A DNA stretch of 64,000 nt from Streptomyces cavernae (GCF_004023625.1 NZ_RPDJ01000002.1:186001-250000); one strand, 5' to 3'; counted from the stretch's first letter, positions 27,968 through 37,630 are shown. Numbers and translations are program-made. Notes: generated from the sequence alone by a model not told the origin.

Positions 27968-29074
27968 GTGACCGCGTCCAAGGGAGAGCACCGCAGCCAG
28001 TCCCAGGTCGACCCGCTGGCCGGCCTGCGCGCCCCGGACGACCCCCCGTGGGACGTCTACCTCACCGGCACGGTCTTCCTGGACATCATCTTCACGGGTC
28101 TCGACTCCGCCCCGGTGCGCGGGACGGAGACGTGGGCCCGCGGCATGGGATCGAGCCCCGGCGGCATCGCCAACATGGCGACCGCGCTCGCCCGCCTCGG
28201 CCTGCGGACCTCGCTCGCCGCCGCCTTCGGGGACGACCACTACGGCGAGTACTGCTGGGACACCCTCGAGCAGGGCGAGGGGATCGACCTCTCCCCGTCG
28301 CGGACCGTACCCGGCTGGCACTCCCCGGTGACGGTCTCCATGGCGTACGAGGGGGAGCGCACGATGGTCTCCCACGGTCACGAGCCGCCGCCGGAGGAGC
28401 CCGCGCCGGACTGCCCGCCGCGCGCCCGAGCCGCGGTCGCCGCGCTGGCGCCGGGGCAGCACGCGCCGTGGATCGCACAGGCCGCGAGAAACCGGACCCG
28501 GATCTTCGCCGATGTCGGCTGGGACGACACCGGCCGCTGGGACCTCGCGGGCCTCGCCGACCTGAGCCACTGCGAGGCGTTCCTGCCGAACGCCGAGGAG
28601 GCCATGCGCTACACGGGCGCCGCCTGCCCCCGGGCCGCGGCGCACGCGCTCACCGAACACGTGCCGGTGGCCGTCGTCACCCTCGGCGCGGAGGGCGCCT
28701 ACGCCGTCGACGGGCGCACCGGCGAGACCGCCGAGGTCCCGGCGATCGCGGTCGAGGCCATGGACCCGACGGGCGCCGGGGACGTCTTCGTCGCGGGCTT
28801 CGTCGCCGGCACGCTCGCCGACTGGCCGCTCGCCGACCGGCTCGCCTTCGCCGGTCTGACCGCCGCGCTCTCCGTGCAGGAGTTCGGCGGCTCGCTGTCG
28901 GCCCCCGGCTGGACGGAGATCGCCGCCTGGTGGCGCCGCGTCCAGTCCTACGACGACCAGGACCCGGCGGCACTGCGGAGGTACGCCTTCCTGGAGCGGA
29001 TGATCCCCGAGGCGGCGCGGCCCTGGCCGTTGCGCAGGGCGGTGCCCACGATCGGGTTCGGCCGGTCGGCGTGA
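27968..29074 (+). CDS. PfkB-family carbohydrate kinase
   Basis: A 368-residue ribokinase-fold kinase: DVYLTGTVFLDIIFTGLD, GMGSSPGGIANMATALARLGL, FGDDHYGEYCWDTLEQ (PfkB signature 1), and AMDPTGAGDVFVAGFVAG (signature 2 with the catalytic Asp). The sugar or nucleoside substrate is not evident. GTG at 27968 with AGGGAG seven bases upstream is chosen; the frame stays open far upstream through the repeat tract but that extension has no domain character. Confidence 0.9.
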   Translation: MTASKGEHRSQSQVDPLAGLRAPDDPPWDVYLTGTVFLDIIFTGLDSAPVRGTETWARGMGSSPGGIANMATALARLGLRTSLAAAFGDDHYGEYCWDTLEQGEGIDLSPSRTVPGWHSPVTVSMAYEGERTMVSHGHEPPPEEPAPDCPPRARAAVAALAPGQHAPWIAQAARNRTRIFADVGWDDTGRWDLAGLADLSHCEAFLPNAEEAMRYTGAACPRAAAHALTEHVPVAVVTLGAEGAYAVDGRTGETAEVPAIAVEAMDPTGAGDVFVAGFVAGTLADWPLADRLAFAGLTAALSVQEFGGSLSAPGWTEIAAWWRRVQSYDDQDPAALRRYAFLERMIPEAARPWPLRRAVPTIGFGRSA

Positions 29075-29210
29075 TCGATCGGAAGGGCCCCGGCGGTACG
29101 GAAAAGCCCTACGGCACTGTCAGTCCCCCGTCGTACTCTGGAAGGGCAATGCCGCCCCTGTGGCGCGCGAGCCGATAGAGGAGGACGAGCAAGGCCTACA
29201 GAGCCGGCCC

Positions 29211-30281
29211 ATGACTCAGACACCCACAGCGCACACCCCTTCAGAGGGACAGGCACGAGCGCAGTTCACCGTTCCCGCTCAGCACCCCATGGTGACCGTG
29301 CTGGGCTCCGGAGACTCCCTCCTGCGCGTGATCGAGAAGGCCTTCCCGGCGGCCGACATCCATGTCCGGGGCAATGAGATCAGTGCGGTCGGCGATGCCG
29401 GTGAGGTGGCTCTCGTCCAGCGCCTGTTCGACGAGATGATGCTGGTGCTCCGCACCGGACAGCCGATGACGGAGGACGCAGTGGAACGCTCGATCGCCAT
29501 GCTGCGGGCGAGTGAGAACGGGGAAGGTTCGCCGGAGACACCCGCCGAGGTGCTCACCCAGAACATCCTGTCCTCGCGTGGCCGCACGATCCGCCCCAAG
29601 ACGCTCAACCAGAAGCGCTACGTGGACGCGATCGACAAGCACACGATCGTCTTCGGCATCGGCCCCGCCGGTACGGGCAAGACCTACCTCGCCATGGCCA
29701 AGGCGGTGCAGGCCCTGCAGTCCAAGCAGGTCAACCGCATCATCCTGACCCGCCCGGCGGTGGAGGCGGGGGAGCGTCTGGGCTTCCTCCCCGGCACCCT
29801 CTACGAGAAGATCGACCCGTATCTGCGCCCGCTGTACGACGCGCTGCACGACATGCTCGACCCGGACTCGATCCCGCGGCTGATGGCGGCGGGGACGATC
29901 GAGGTTGCGCCGCTGGCATACATGCGTGGACGCACTCTCAACGACGCCTTCATCATCCTGGACGAGGCACAGAACACCAGCCCCGAACAGATGAAGATGT
30001 TCCTCACCCGCCTCGGCTTCGACTCGAAGATCGTGATCACGGGTGATGTGACGCAGGTGGACCTCCCGAACGGGACCAAGTCGGGTCTGCGGCAGGTCCA
30101 GGAGATCCTGGAGGGTCTCGACGACGTGCACTTCTCCCGGCTCACGTCCCACGACGTCGTACGGCACAAGCTGGTCGGCCGTATCGTCGACGCGTACGAG
30201 AAGTACGACAACGAGCACGGCACCGAGAACGGCTCCCACAAGGGCGGCCGGGGCAGGTCGTCCGGGCACAAGGGGAAGTAG
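29211..30281 (+). CDS. phoH: PhoH family ATPase
   Basis: A 356-residue PhoH-like protein: an N-terminal KH-like part, then the RecA-like NTPase with GIGPAGTGKTYLAMA (Walker A), LTRPAVEAGERLGFLPG, AYMRGRTLNDAFIILDEAQN (Walker B) and VITGDVTQVDLP. It ends in a Gly/Lys-rich tail. Family members are linked to RNA metabolism and stress. ATG at 29211 gives the conserved MTQTP start; GTG at 29160 is in frame. It heads a set with ybeY and the CNNM gene, the usual bacterial grouping. Confidence 0.93.
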   Translation: MTQTPTAHTPSEGQARAQFTVPAQHPMVTVLGSGDSLLRVIEKAFPAADIHVRGNEISAVGDAGEVALVQRLFDEMMLVLRTGQPMTEDAVERSIAMLRASENGEGSPETPAEVLTQNILSSRGRTIRPKTLNQKRYVDAIDKHTIVFGIGPAGTGKTYLAMAKAVQALQSKQVNRIILTRPAVEAGERLGFLPGTLYEKIDPYLRPLYDALHDMLDPDSIPRLMAAGTIEVAPLAYMRGRTLNDAFIILDEAQNTSPEQMKMFLTRLGFDSKIVITGDVTQVDLPNGTKSGLRQVQEILEGLDDVHFSRLTSHDVVRHKLVGRIVDAYEKYDNEHGTENGSHKGGRGRSSGHKGK

Positions 30282-30293
30282 ACCAGCACGACC

Positions 30294-30791
30294 ATGTCGA
30301 TCGACGTCAACAACGAGTCCGGAACCGAGGTCGACGAGCAGGCGATCCTCGACATCGCCCGCTACGCGCTCGCTCGGATGCGTATCCACCCGCTCTCCGA
30401 GCTCTCGGTGATCGTCGTGGACGCCGACGCCATGGAGCAGCTGCACATCCAGTGGATGGACCTGCCGGGCCCCACGGATGTCATGTCCTTTCCGATGGAC
30501 GAGCTGCGCCCGCCGTCGAAGGACGACGACGAGCCGCCCCAGGGGCTGCTCGGCGACATCGTCCTGTGCCCGGAGGTCGCGGCCAAGCAGGGCGCCGAGG
30601 CGGAGACGCAGCACTCCATGGACGAGGAGCTCCAGCTCCTGACCGTCCACGGGGTGCTGCACCTGCTCGGCTACGACCACGAGGAGCCCGACGAGAAGGC
30701 CGAGATGTTCGGCCTGCAGGCGGCGATCGTCGACGGCTGGCGGGCGGAGAAGGGCATCGACGGTCCGTCCCCGGCACCGACCGTCTCATGA
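30294..30791 (+). CDS. ybeY: Endoribonuclease YbeY (rRNA maturation)
   Basis: A 165-residue metalloprotein. The family zinc motif is [14 protein letters not shown] (H3-type), preceded by [11 protein letters not shown] and [10 protein letters not shown]. It acts in 16S rRNA 3'-end maturation and 70S quality control. It begins 13 bases after phoH, and its TGA overlaps the ATG of the next gene, so the three are co-translated. Confidence 0.96.
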   Translation: MSIDVNNESGTEVDEQAILDIARYALARMRIHPLSELSVIVVDADAMEQLHIQWMDLPGPTDVMSFPMDELRPPSKDDDEPPQGLLGDIVLCPEVAAKQGAEAETQHSMDEELQLLTVHGVLHLLGYDHEEPDEKAEMFGLQAAIVDGWRAEKGIDGPSPAPTVS

Positions 30792-32092
30792 GCCCGCAAC
30801 TCGTCCTCGGCGCCATCGCCCTGGTGGTCGTGGCCTGGCTCGCCGCCTGTGCGGAGGCCGGTATCGCACGGGTCTCCAGCTTCCGGGCGGAGGAGGCCGT
30901 ACGTTCCGGCCGGCGCGGCAGCGCCAAGCTCGCCCAGGTCGCGGCCGACCCCACCCGCTACCTCAATGTGGCGCTGCTGGTGCGCGTCGTGTGCGAGATG
31001 GCGGCGGCCGCCCTCGTCACCTACGCCTGCCTCCAGGAATTCGACCGGACCTGGGAGGCGCTCGCGGTCGCCATCGGGGTGATGGTCCTCGTCTCCTACG
31101 TCGCGGTCGGCGTCTCCCCGCGGACCATCGGCCGCCAGCACCCGCTGAACACGGCGACGGCGGCGGCGTACGTCCTACTGCCGCTGGCCCGCATCATGGG
31201 CCCGATCCCGCCGCTGCTGATCCTCATCGGCAACGCGCTGACCCCCGGCAAGGGCTTCAGACGCGGCCCGTTCGCCTCCGAGGCCGAACTGCGCGCGCTG
31301 GTGGACCTCGCCGAGAAGGAGTCGCTGATCGAGGCGGAGGAGCGCCGCATGGTGCACTCGGTCTTCGAACTCGGCGACACCCTCGTCCGCGAGGTCATGG
31401 TCCCGCGCACGGACCTGGTCGTCATCGAGCGCTACAAGACGATCCGCCAAGCGCTGAGCCTCGCGCTGCGCTCGGGCTTCTCGCGCATCCCGGTGACCGG
31501 GGAGAGCGAGGACGACATCGTCGGGATCGTGTATCTGAAGGACCTGGCCCGCAAGACGCACATCAGCCGGGACGCCGAGTCGGAGCTGGTCTCCACGGCC
31601 ATGCGTCCGGCCGCCTTCGTCCCCGACACCAAGAACGCCGGCGACCTGCTGCGCGAGATGCAGCAGGACCGCAACCACGTCGCCGTCGTCATCGACGAGT
31701 ACGGCGGCACGGCCGGGATCGTCACCATCGAGGACATCCTGGAGGAGATCGTCGGTGAGATCACCGACGAGTACGACCGCGAACTCCCGCCCGTGGAACC
31801 GCTCGGCGAGGACCGCTACCGGGTCACCGCCCGCCTCGACATCGGCGACCTCGGCGAGCTCTACGGCATCGAGGCGTTCGACGACGAGGACGTGGAGACC
31901 GTTGGCGGTCTGCTGGCGAAGGCACTCGGCCGCGTCCCCATCGCGGGCGCCTCGTCGGTGGTGCCCCTGCCCGACGAGCGCCTGCTGCGCCTGACGGCGG
32001 AGACCGCCGCGGGCCGCCGCAACAAGATCACCACGGTCCTGGTGGAGCCGCTGGGGTCCCCGGACGGGGACGACGACGAGAAGCCGGAGTGA
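30788..32092 (+). CDS. CNNM/CBS-domain hemolysin-family membrane protein
   Basis: A 434-residue protein: DUF21/CNNM transmembrane domain (~1-180, about three to four hydrophobic segments, starting [21 protein letters not shown]), two CBS domains (~200-330; [65 protein letters not shown]), and a CorC/HlyC C-terminal domain (~340-420). Homologues are implicated in Mg/Co efflux. The ATG at 30788 overlaps the ybeY stop (ATGA). Confidence 0.93.
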   Translation: MSPQLVLGAIALVVVAWLAACAEAGIARVSSFRAEEAVRSGRRGSAKLAQVAADPTRYLNVALLVRVVCEMAAAALVTYACLQEFDRTWEALAVAIGVMVLVSYVAVGVSPRTIGRQHPLNTATAAAYVLLPLARIMGPIPPLLILIGNALTPGKGFRRGPFASEAELRALVDLAEKESLIEAEERRMVHSVFELGDTLVREVMVPRTDLVVIERYKTIRQALSLALRSGFSRIPVTGESEDDIVGIVYLKDLARKTHISRDAESELVSTAMRPAAFVPDTKNAGDLLREMQQDRNHVAVVIDEYGGTAGIVTIEDILEEIVGEITDEYDRELPPVEPLGEDRYRVTARLDIGDLGELYGIEAFDDEDVETVGGLLAKALGRVPIAGASSVVPLPDERLLRLTAETAAGRRNKITTVLVEPLGSPDGDDDEKPE

Positions 32093-32457
32093 TCGGCGTG
32101 GATCCGGAGCAGCTGCGCTCCTTCTGCCTCTCCTTCAACGCGGCGGAGGAGGACTTCCCCTTCCGCCCTGAGATCTCGGTGTTCAAGGTGGGAGGCAGGA
32201 TGTTCGCCCTGAGCTGGATGGACGGGCGCCCGCTGAAGGTCAATCTGAAGTGCGACCCGGAGGACGCGATCCGGCTCCGCGGCGAGTTCCCGGGACTGAT
32301 CGCCCCCGGCTACCACATGAACAAGCGCCACTGGAACACCGTCACGGTGGACGCCGAGCTCCCGGGCCGGCTCGTCCGGGAGCTCATCGAGGACTCCTAC
32401 GACCTGGTGGTGGCGGGTCTGCCGAGAGCCGAGCGGCTACGGCTCGACCGCTCCTGA
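32089..32457 (+). CDS. MmcQ/YjbR family protein
   Basis: A ~122-residue CyaY-like fold protein of the MmcQ/YjbR DNA-binding family: CLSFNAAEEDFPFRPEISVFKVGGRMFALSW, LKVNLKCDPEDA, GYHMNKRHWNTVTVD. GTG at 32089 overlaps the upstream stop; GTG at 32098 has GGAG eight bases before it and would begin MDPEQLRSFC. Function is poorly known. Confidence 0.88.
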   Translation: MIGVDPEQLRSFCLSFNAAEEDFPFRPEISVFKVGGRMFALSWMDGRPLKVNLKCDPEDAIRLRGEFPGLIAPGYHMNKRHWNTVTVDAELPGRLVRELIEDSYDLVVAGLPRAERLRLDRS

Positions 32458-32490
32458 CCGGCTCTCGTAGCCAGTACGTATGCTCAGATC

Positions 32491-32841
32491 ATGACCGAGA
32501 GCGCGCTTGATCCCGAGGACCGCAAGATCGTGACCCTGGCCCGTTCGGCGCGGGCCCGCAACGGTGTGCCCGAGGGCGCCGCCGTACGCGACGAGACCGG
32601 CCGCACCTACGTGGCCGGCACCGTGGCGCTGCCGTCCCTGCGGCTGAGCGCGCTGCAGACGGCGGTGGCGATGGCCGTGGCGTCCGGTGCGAAGTCGCTG
32701 GAGGCGGCGGCGGTGGTGACCGAGGCGGAGTCCGCGAACGCGGAGGACCGCGCGGCGGTACGGGACCTGGGTGGCGCCAATACGCCGGTGCTGGTGGCGG
32801 GGCCGGACGGCACCGTGCGCACCACTGTGACAGCGGGCTGA
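32491..32841 (+). CDS. Cytidine deaminase-like protein lacking zinc ligands
   Basis: A 116-residue protein with a cytidine deaminase pattern: LARSARARNGVPEGAAVRDETGRTYVAGTVALPSL, then LSALQTAVAMAVASGA, VTEAE, and a final PVLVAGPDG. Where active enzymes have CAE (Zn ligand and catalytic Glu) this has SALQ, and the PCxxC ligands are absent. It lies just upstream of era, the position of cdd in Bacillus (phoH-ybeY-dgkA-cdd-era order), so it looks like a descendant that lost catalysis. Whether it keeps a structural role is unknown. Confidence 0.8.
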   Translation: MTESALDPEDRKIVTLARSARARNGVPEGAAVRDETGRTYVAGTVALPSLRLSALQTAVAMAVASGAKSLEAAAVVTEAESANAEDRAAVRDLGGANTPVLVAGPDGTVRTTVTAG

Positions 32842-32946
32842 CCCCGCTCCGCGCACCGCCGTGACAGTCGGCCGGGGTCACGGCCGACCGCCACCGCCTG
32901 TCTTCGGCCACATTCACCGACCCTGGAAACAACCCCCGAGCGTCTC

Positions 32947-32976
32947 TTGCATTCCAAGGCGCCGCGCGCCTAAATG
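32947..32976 (+). promoter_or_regulatory. Candidate promoter for secreted protein gene
   Basis: TTGCAT at 32947 and TAAATG at 32971 are 18 bases apart in the 335-bp gap 32842-33176; nothing else was recognised in that gap. It would give a leader of about 195 bases. Confidence 0.35.
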
Positions 32977-33176
32977 AACCCGGTTCTTCCGACGGGCCGT
33001 CAATTCAGTTCGGATCCAACCGCTCGCGCTGCGTGCCGCACAACGCTCGCGGACGGTCCGCGCGGACACATCTCCCTCATCGCCGCCGGGCGCCCGGTGA
33101 CGAGTCCGTGCGCCGCTGACGGCGGCGCCGTCGGCCATCCCCACATGGCAATTCCCCGACAAGGGAAGGGAATCCG

Positions 33177-33653
33177 ATGAGATCCCAGCGAATCGGTACA
33201 GGGGCGGCACTCGCGGCCGGCACCCTGGCCGCGACGGCCCTGGCGTTCGCGCCGAGTGCCGTGGCGGTCGCCCCCACCACGGCCACCATCACCGCCAACT
33301 GCGGCGTCTTCGGTGGCGGTGCGGCCACCCTCACAGCCACGCAGAGCGGCAAGGCCGCCACCATCACCCTCAAATCCACCGCCGTCACCGCCCCCATCGC
33401 CGTCGGCAAGGACTCGATCAGGTCCACGCTGACGTTGGTGAAGGCGAGCGGCGGTACCACCGTCTTCTCCGGTACCAAGAACCCGGCGATCCCGGCCGGC
33501 GGCGGGGTCACGGTGGGTCCGCTCGACGGCACTGTGGCCTCCGGCGACAGACTGGAGGCGTTCGGCGGCTCCCTGCGGATGGTGGTCTTCGGCATCACGA
33601 TCACCTGCACCGCGACCGGTCCCCAGTCGCCGGGACCGTTCGTCTTCGACTGA
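33177..33653 (+). CDS. Secreted hypothetical protein
   Basis: A 158-residue protein with a clear Sec signal (MRSQRIGTGAALAAGTLAAT then ALAFAPSAVAVAP; cleavage near AVA). The mature part is small, Ala/Gly/Thr-rich and beta-like with two Cys that could pair (ANCGVF and ITCTAT). An AGGGAAGG-type site precedes the ATG. Family not recognised. It separates the deaminase-like gene from era, so it is probably a streptomycete insertion into this conserved cluster. Confidence 0.82.
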   Translation: MRSQRIGTGAALAAGTLAATALAFAPSAVAVAPTTATITANCGVFGGGAATLTATQSGKAATITLKSTAVTAPIAVGKDSIRSTLTLVKASGGTTVFSGTKNPAIPAGGGVTVGPLDGTVASGDRLEAFGGSLRMVVFGITITCTATGPQSPGPFVFD

Positions 33654-33751
33654 TCCACCGGGCCCGCTCGGGACACCGCACCGGTGCCGTCGCCCGCGCG
33701 CACGGCGGCACCGGTGCAGCACCGCTCCGCCGATCGGGGACAATGGGCGCC

Positions 33752-34702
33752 ATGAGCGTTCGTACCCAGTCATCCGAGCCGTCCGCGGCCGAGCACCGCG
33801 CCGGCTTCGCCTGTTTCGTCGGGCGGCCCAACGCGGGCAAGTCCACTCTCACGAATGCTCTGGTCGGCCAGAAGGTGGCGATCACCTCCAACCGGCCACA
33901 GACCACCCGGCACACGGTGCGCGGCATCGTCCACCGCCCCGACGCCCAGCTGATCCTCGTCGACACCCCCGGCCTGCACAAACCGCGCACGCTCCTCGGC
34001 GAGCGGCTCAACGACGTGGTACGCACCACCTGGGCCGAGGTCGACGTCATCGGTTTCTGTCTGCCGGCCAACGAGAAGATCGGCCCCGGGGACCGCTACA
34101 TCGCCAAGGAACTGGCCGGGATCAGGAAGACGCCGAAGGTCGCGGTGGTCACCAAGACCGACCTGGTCGACCCCAAGACGCTTGCCGAGCAGCTCATCGC
34201 CGTCGACCAGCTGGGCAAGGAACTGGGCATCGAGTGGGCTGAGATCGTGCCGGTCTCCGCGGTCGGCGACAAGCAGGTGGAGCTCCTGGCCGAGCTGCTG
34301 GTCCCGCTGCTGCCGGAGGGGCCCGCGCTCTACCCCGAGGGGGACCTCACCGACGAGCCCGAGCAGGTCATGGTCGCGGAGCTGATCCGCGAGGCCGCGC
34401 TGGAGGGCGTACGGGACGAGCTGCCGCACTCCATCGCGGTTGTCGTGGAGGAGATGCTCCCGCGAGAGGACCGCCCGGCGGACAAGCCGCTGCTCGACAT
34501 CCACGCCAACCTCTACATCGAGCGCCCCAGCCAGAAGGGCATCATCATCGGCCCCAAGGGCAAGCGCCTGAAGGAGGTCGGCATCAAGTCCCGCAAACAC
34601 ATCGAGGCACTCCTCGGCACACCCGTGTTCCTGGACCTGCACGTGAAGGTGGCGAAGGACTGGCAGCGGGATCCGAAGCAATTGCGGCGGCTGGGTTTTT
34701 GA
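33752..34702 (+). CDS. era: GTPase Era
   Basis: A 316-residue GTPase: G1 GRPNAGKST, G2 region TTRHTVRG, G3 DTPGLHKPR, G4 TKTDLVD, G5 VSAVGD, and a C-terminal KH domain (NLYIERPSQKGIIIGPKGKRLKEVG). It binds the 16S rRNA 3' end in 30S assembly. ATG at 33752 (MSVRTQSSEP) is preferred; ATG at 33743 adds three residues. The last ~75 coding bases are duplicated 210 bp downstream. Confidence 0.97.
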   Translation: MSVRTQSSEPSAAEHRAGFACFVGRPNAGKSTLTNALVGQKVAITSNRPQTTRHTVRGIVHRPDAQLILVDTPGLHKPRTLLGERLNDVVRTTWAEVDVIGFCLPANEKIGPGDRYIAKELAGIRKTPKVAVVTKTDLVDPKTLAEQLIAVDQLGKELGIEWAEIVPVSAVGDKQVELLAELLVPLLPEGPALYPEGDLTDEPEQVMVAELIREAALEGVRDELPHSIAVVVEEMLPREDRPADKPLLDIHANLYIERPSQKGIIIGPKGKRLKEVGIKSRKHIEALLGTPVFLDLHVKVAKDWQRDPKQLRRLGF

Positions 34703-34840
34703 GCTGTGGGTGGGGTGCGGTAGGCGCCTGAAGGGGGTCCGCGTCGGGTCCTGTGAGGGGACGGCGTCGGGTCCCGTGAGCGGGTGGGAGCTTTTGCTGG
34801 GTGTGCCCGCCGCGCGGCGGTAGCCGCATGTTGTTGCAGC

Positions 34841-34944
34841 CTGGATCTGCACGTGCAGGTGGCGAAGGACTGGCAGCGGGATCCGAAGCAGTTGCTGCGG
34901 CTGGGCTTTTGAGCTGGGTGGGTGGGGTTTCGGTCGGCGGCTGA
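34841..34944 (+). pseudogene. Duplicated 3' end of era
   Basis: Bases 34841-34916 match 34631-34706 at 71 of 76 positions and encode LDLHVQVAKDWQRDPKQ then LLRLGF and a stop, the Era C-terminus. Similarity continues past the stop (GGTGGGGT...CGGT.GGCG.CTGA) to about 34944. The copy has no start or upstream domain. A GATCCGAAGC remnant at 34943 hints at a further partial unit. Confidence 0.9.
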
Positions 34945-34982
34945 TCCGAAGCGGTTGGGGACGGCCGGGCTCTGACGATCTG

Positions 34983-36311
34983 TCATTCCACGCCGCGGAT
35001 CCGGCCCACCAGCACCGCCCCCGCCAGACCGATCAGCGCCGACACCAGGTACAGCACCCGGTAGCCGCCGAGGTAGGTCACGATCGGGGCCGCCAGGGCG
35101 GGGGCCGCGACCTGGGGGAGTGCGTTGGCCACGTTGATCACGCCGAGGTCCTTGCCGCGGTCCAGGGCCCGGGGCAGGACGTCCGTCATCAGGGCGAAGT
35201 CGACGGAGGCGAAGACGCCGAAGCCCAGGCCGAGGAGGGCCGCGGCGATGATCGTGCCGGTCCAGGTCGGCCAGGCCGCGATCAGCCCCGCCGCGACCGC
35301 CATCACCAGGCCCGACCACACCACGAACGGCTTCCGGCGCCCCACCCGGTCCGACCACACCCCGGCGATCACCACCGTCGCCAGCAGCATCACCGCGTTG
35401 ACGGCAGTGAGGATCAGCACACCTTGCTCGGGGTCGGGATGGTGGACCCGGTCCCGCAGGTAGTACAGCAGGTACAGGACCCCGATGCTGTTGCTCAGAT
35501 TGACCAGGAACCGGGTCAGCCAGGCCCAGCCGAAGTCGGGGTAGCGGCGCGGGCTCAGCCAGAAACCCGCCGCGAAGGTACGCCAGGACCAGGGCGGGCG
35601 GGCTTCGCGGGGAAGCCGGATGTCCCGGTGCCCCAGGGCGTACGGCAGGACGCCCGCCAGCGAGAACGCCGCGCACGCCGCGTATCCCGCCACCGTGCCC
35701 CCGGCCAGCGTCGCCAGACCCGTGCCGCCGACCACGCCCAGGATCTGCGCCGCGCCCAACCAGCCGCCCACCGCGCCGCGTTGGAGCCGTGGCACCCGGT
35801 CCGGCACGGCCGCCGTGACCGTCGCCCAGACCGCGTTCAGCGTCAGCTGCACCGCGCACCAGCCCACCGCCATCGTGAGCGGCCCGCCCGCGGCGCCGAG
35901 GAGCATCAGCGACACCGCACCGCCCGCCCCGCCCGCCACGATCCACGGCGTACGGCGGCCCCAGCGGGCCGTGGTGCGGTCGGACAGCGCGCCGAACAGC
36001 GGGGTCGCCACCAGGGACACCACGGCGCCCACCCCCGTCACCCACGCCAGCAGTGTCTCCTTCGACATGCCGGTGCCGGGCGCGAAGTCCTCCGCCTGCG
36101 AGGGCAGCAGGATCTGCAGCGGGCCGTACCAGCCCACCCACACGGCCCAGTTGGCGAGCGAGAGCGCCGCGGTCCAGCTCCGCCGGACCGGGACGACGGG
36201 CTCCGCGAGCGGGTCGGGAGCGCCGAGCGGGCCGGGTCGATCGGGCGGGTCCGGCAAAGGCCCGGCCGTCCTGTCGTCGCCCGCCGCCCCCACCGACCCC
36301 GTCGTCGTCAT
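34983..36311 (-). CDS. MFS transporter (glycoside-cation symporter type)
   Basis: A 442-residue integral membrane protein with about 12 hydrophobic segments. MFS marks: GALSDRTTARWGRRTPWIVAG between TM2 and TM3, and SDRVGRRKPFVVWSG in the second half. The pattern fits the sugar (GPH/SLC45-like) group. An N-terminal ~40-residue Pro-rich hydrophilic tail is predicted cytosolic. Its ATG overlaps the stop of the beta-glucosidase gene (ATGA), so it likely imports the glycoside that enzyme splits. Confidence 0.9.
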   Translation of the reverse strand: MTTTGSVGAAGDDRTAGPLPDPPDRPGPLGAPDPLAEPVVPVRRSWTAALSLANWAVWVGWYGPLQILLPSQAEDFAPGTGMSKETLLAWVTGVGAVVSLVATPLFGALSDRTTARWGRRTPWIVAGGAGGAVSLMLLGAAGGPLTMAVGWCAVQLTLNAVWATVTAAVPDRVPRLQRGAVGGWLGAAQILGVVGGTGLATLAGGTVAGYAACAAFSLAGVLPYALGHRDIRLPREARPPWSWRTFAAGFWLSPRRYPDFGWAWLTRFLVNLSNSIGVLYLLYYLRDRVHHPDPEQGVLILTAVNAVMLLATVVIAGVWSDRVGRRKPFVVWSGLVMAVAAGLIAAWPTWTGTIIAAALLGLGFGVFASVDFALMTDVLPRALDRGKDLGVINVANALPQVAAPALAAPIVTYLGGYRVLYLVSALIGLAGAVLVGRIRGVE

Positions 36312-37630
36312 CTCTGGGCCCGCAGCAGCTCACCCAGCCACCGGAACGAGGCCTTCGGCGTGCGCTCCTGGGTCTCGAAGTCCACATGGACCAGCCCGAA
36401 TCGCCGCGCATACCCTTCCGCCCACTCGAAGTTGTCCAGCAGCGACCACACGAAGTAGCCGCGCACGTCCACACCCGCCTCGACCGCCTGGTGCAGCGCC
36501 CGGATGTGGCTGTCCAGGTAGGCGATCCGCGCCTGGTCGTCGATGCCCTCGTAGGAGCAGCCGTTCTCGGTGATGACGACCGGCGGGAGACGGTCGCCGT
36601 AGCGGTCCCGGAAGCCGGTGAGCAGTTCCGTCAGGCCCTCGGGGACCACCGGCCAGCCGAAGTCCGTCGTCGGGACGCCCTCGATCTCCCGTACCGAGAA
36701 GGGGAGTTCGGCGGGCATCGAGAGGCCGCCGAACTCGATTTCGGTGCCCTGCGGCGCGCCCACCCGCGTCGGGGCGTAGTAGTTGATGCCGTAGAAGTCC
36801 AGCGGCTCCGCGATGACCTTCAGGTCGGACTCGACCTCGCCGGAGCTCCCGGGCATCAACTCATTGAGCCCGTCCGGATATTCGCCCAGCAGCAGCGGAT
36901 CGGCGAACAGCCGGTTGAGGAGCAGGTCGTAGAACCCGGCCGCCTCCAGGTCCGCCTGCTCCTCGGAGGCGGGCCACGTCGGGCCGTGCGAGTTGGCTAT
37001 GCCGATGTCCGTGGCCCCCGCCGCGCGCAGGGCGCGCACCGCCAGACCGTGGGCGAGCAGCTGGTGGTGCGCGGACGGCAACGCGTCGAAGAGCAGTTGC
37101 TTGCCGGGGGCGTGCGCGCCGAGGGCATGGCCCAGGAGGGTGTGCTCGGCGGGCTCGTTGATGGTGATCCACTTCTTCACCCGGTCACCGAGCCGTTCCG
37201 CGACGGACGACACGTACTCCGCGAACCGGGACGCCGTGTCGCGCTCCAGCCAGCCGCCCGCCTCCTGGAGCGCGAGCGGCAGGTCCCAGTGGAAGAGCGT
37301 GGGGACGGGCCGTACGCCCGCCGCGAGCAGCTCGTCCACCAGCCGGTCGTAGAAGCCGAGGTCCCCCGACCGGACCCGCGGCCAGGAGATGGAGAAGCGG
37401 TACGCGTCCACGCCCAGGTCGGACAGGAGCGCGATGTCCTGCGGATACCGGTGGTAGTGGTCGCAGGCCACCACCGCCGTCGAGCCGTCCTTCACCCGCC
37501 CCGGTTCGGCCGTGAAGGCGTCCCATACGGAGGGCTCGCGCTCGTCCGCCGCGCCCTCGATCTGATGGGCCGAGGTCGAGACGCCCCACAGGAAGCCGTC
37601 GGGGAACTGAGGTATCGGGTTCGTCGCCAT
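36308..37630 (-). CDS. GH1 family beta-glucosidase
   Basis: A 440-residue glycoside hydrolase family 1 enzyme with a TIM barrel: FPDGFLWGVSTSAHQIEGA, YRFSISWPRV, acid/base Glu in ITINEPAEH, nucleophile Glu in VVITENGCSYEG, and FVWSLLDNFEWAEGYARRFGLVHVDF. No signal peptide, so intracellular. The ATG at 37630 (MATNPIPQFPDG) is preferred to 37642 because the family begins about there. First gene of a two-gene operon with the MFS transporter. Confidence 0.95.
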   Translation of the reverse strand: MATNPIPQFPDGFLWGVSTSAHQIEGAADEREPSVWDAFTAEPGRVKDGSTAVVACDHYHRYPQDIALLSDLGVDAYRFSISWPRVRSGDLGFYDRLVDELLAAGVRPVPTLFHWDLPLALQEAGGWLERDTASRFAEYVSSVAERLGDRVKKWITINEPAEHTLLGHALGAHAPGKQLLFDALPSAHHQLLAHGLAVRALRAAGATDIGIANSHGPTWPASEEQADLEAAGFYDLLLNRLFADPLLLGEYPDGLNELMPGSSGEVESDLKVIAEPLDFYGINYYAPTRVGAPQGTEIEFGGLSMPAELPFSVREIEGVPTTDFGWPVVPEGLTELLTGFRDRYGDRLPPVVITENGCSYEGIDDQARIAYLDSHIRALHQAVEAGVDVRGYFVWSLLDNFEWAEGYARRFGLVHVDFETQERTPKASFRWLGELLRAQR

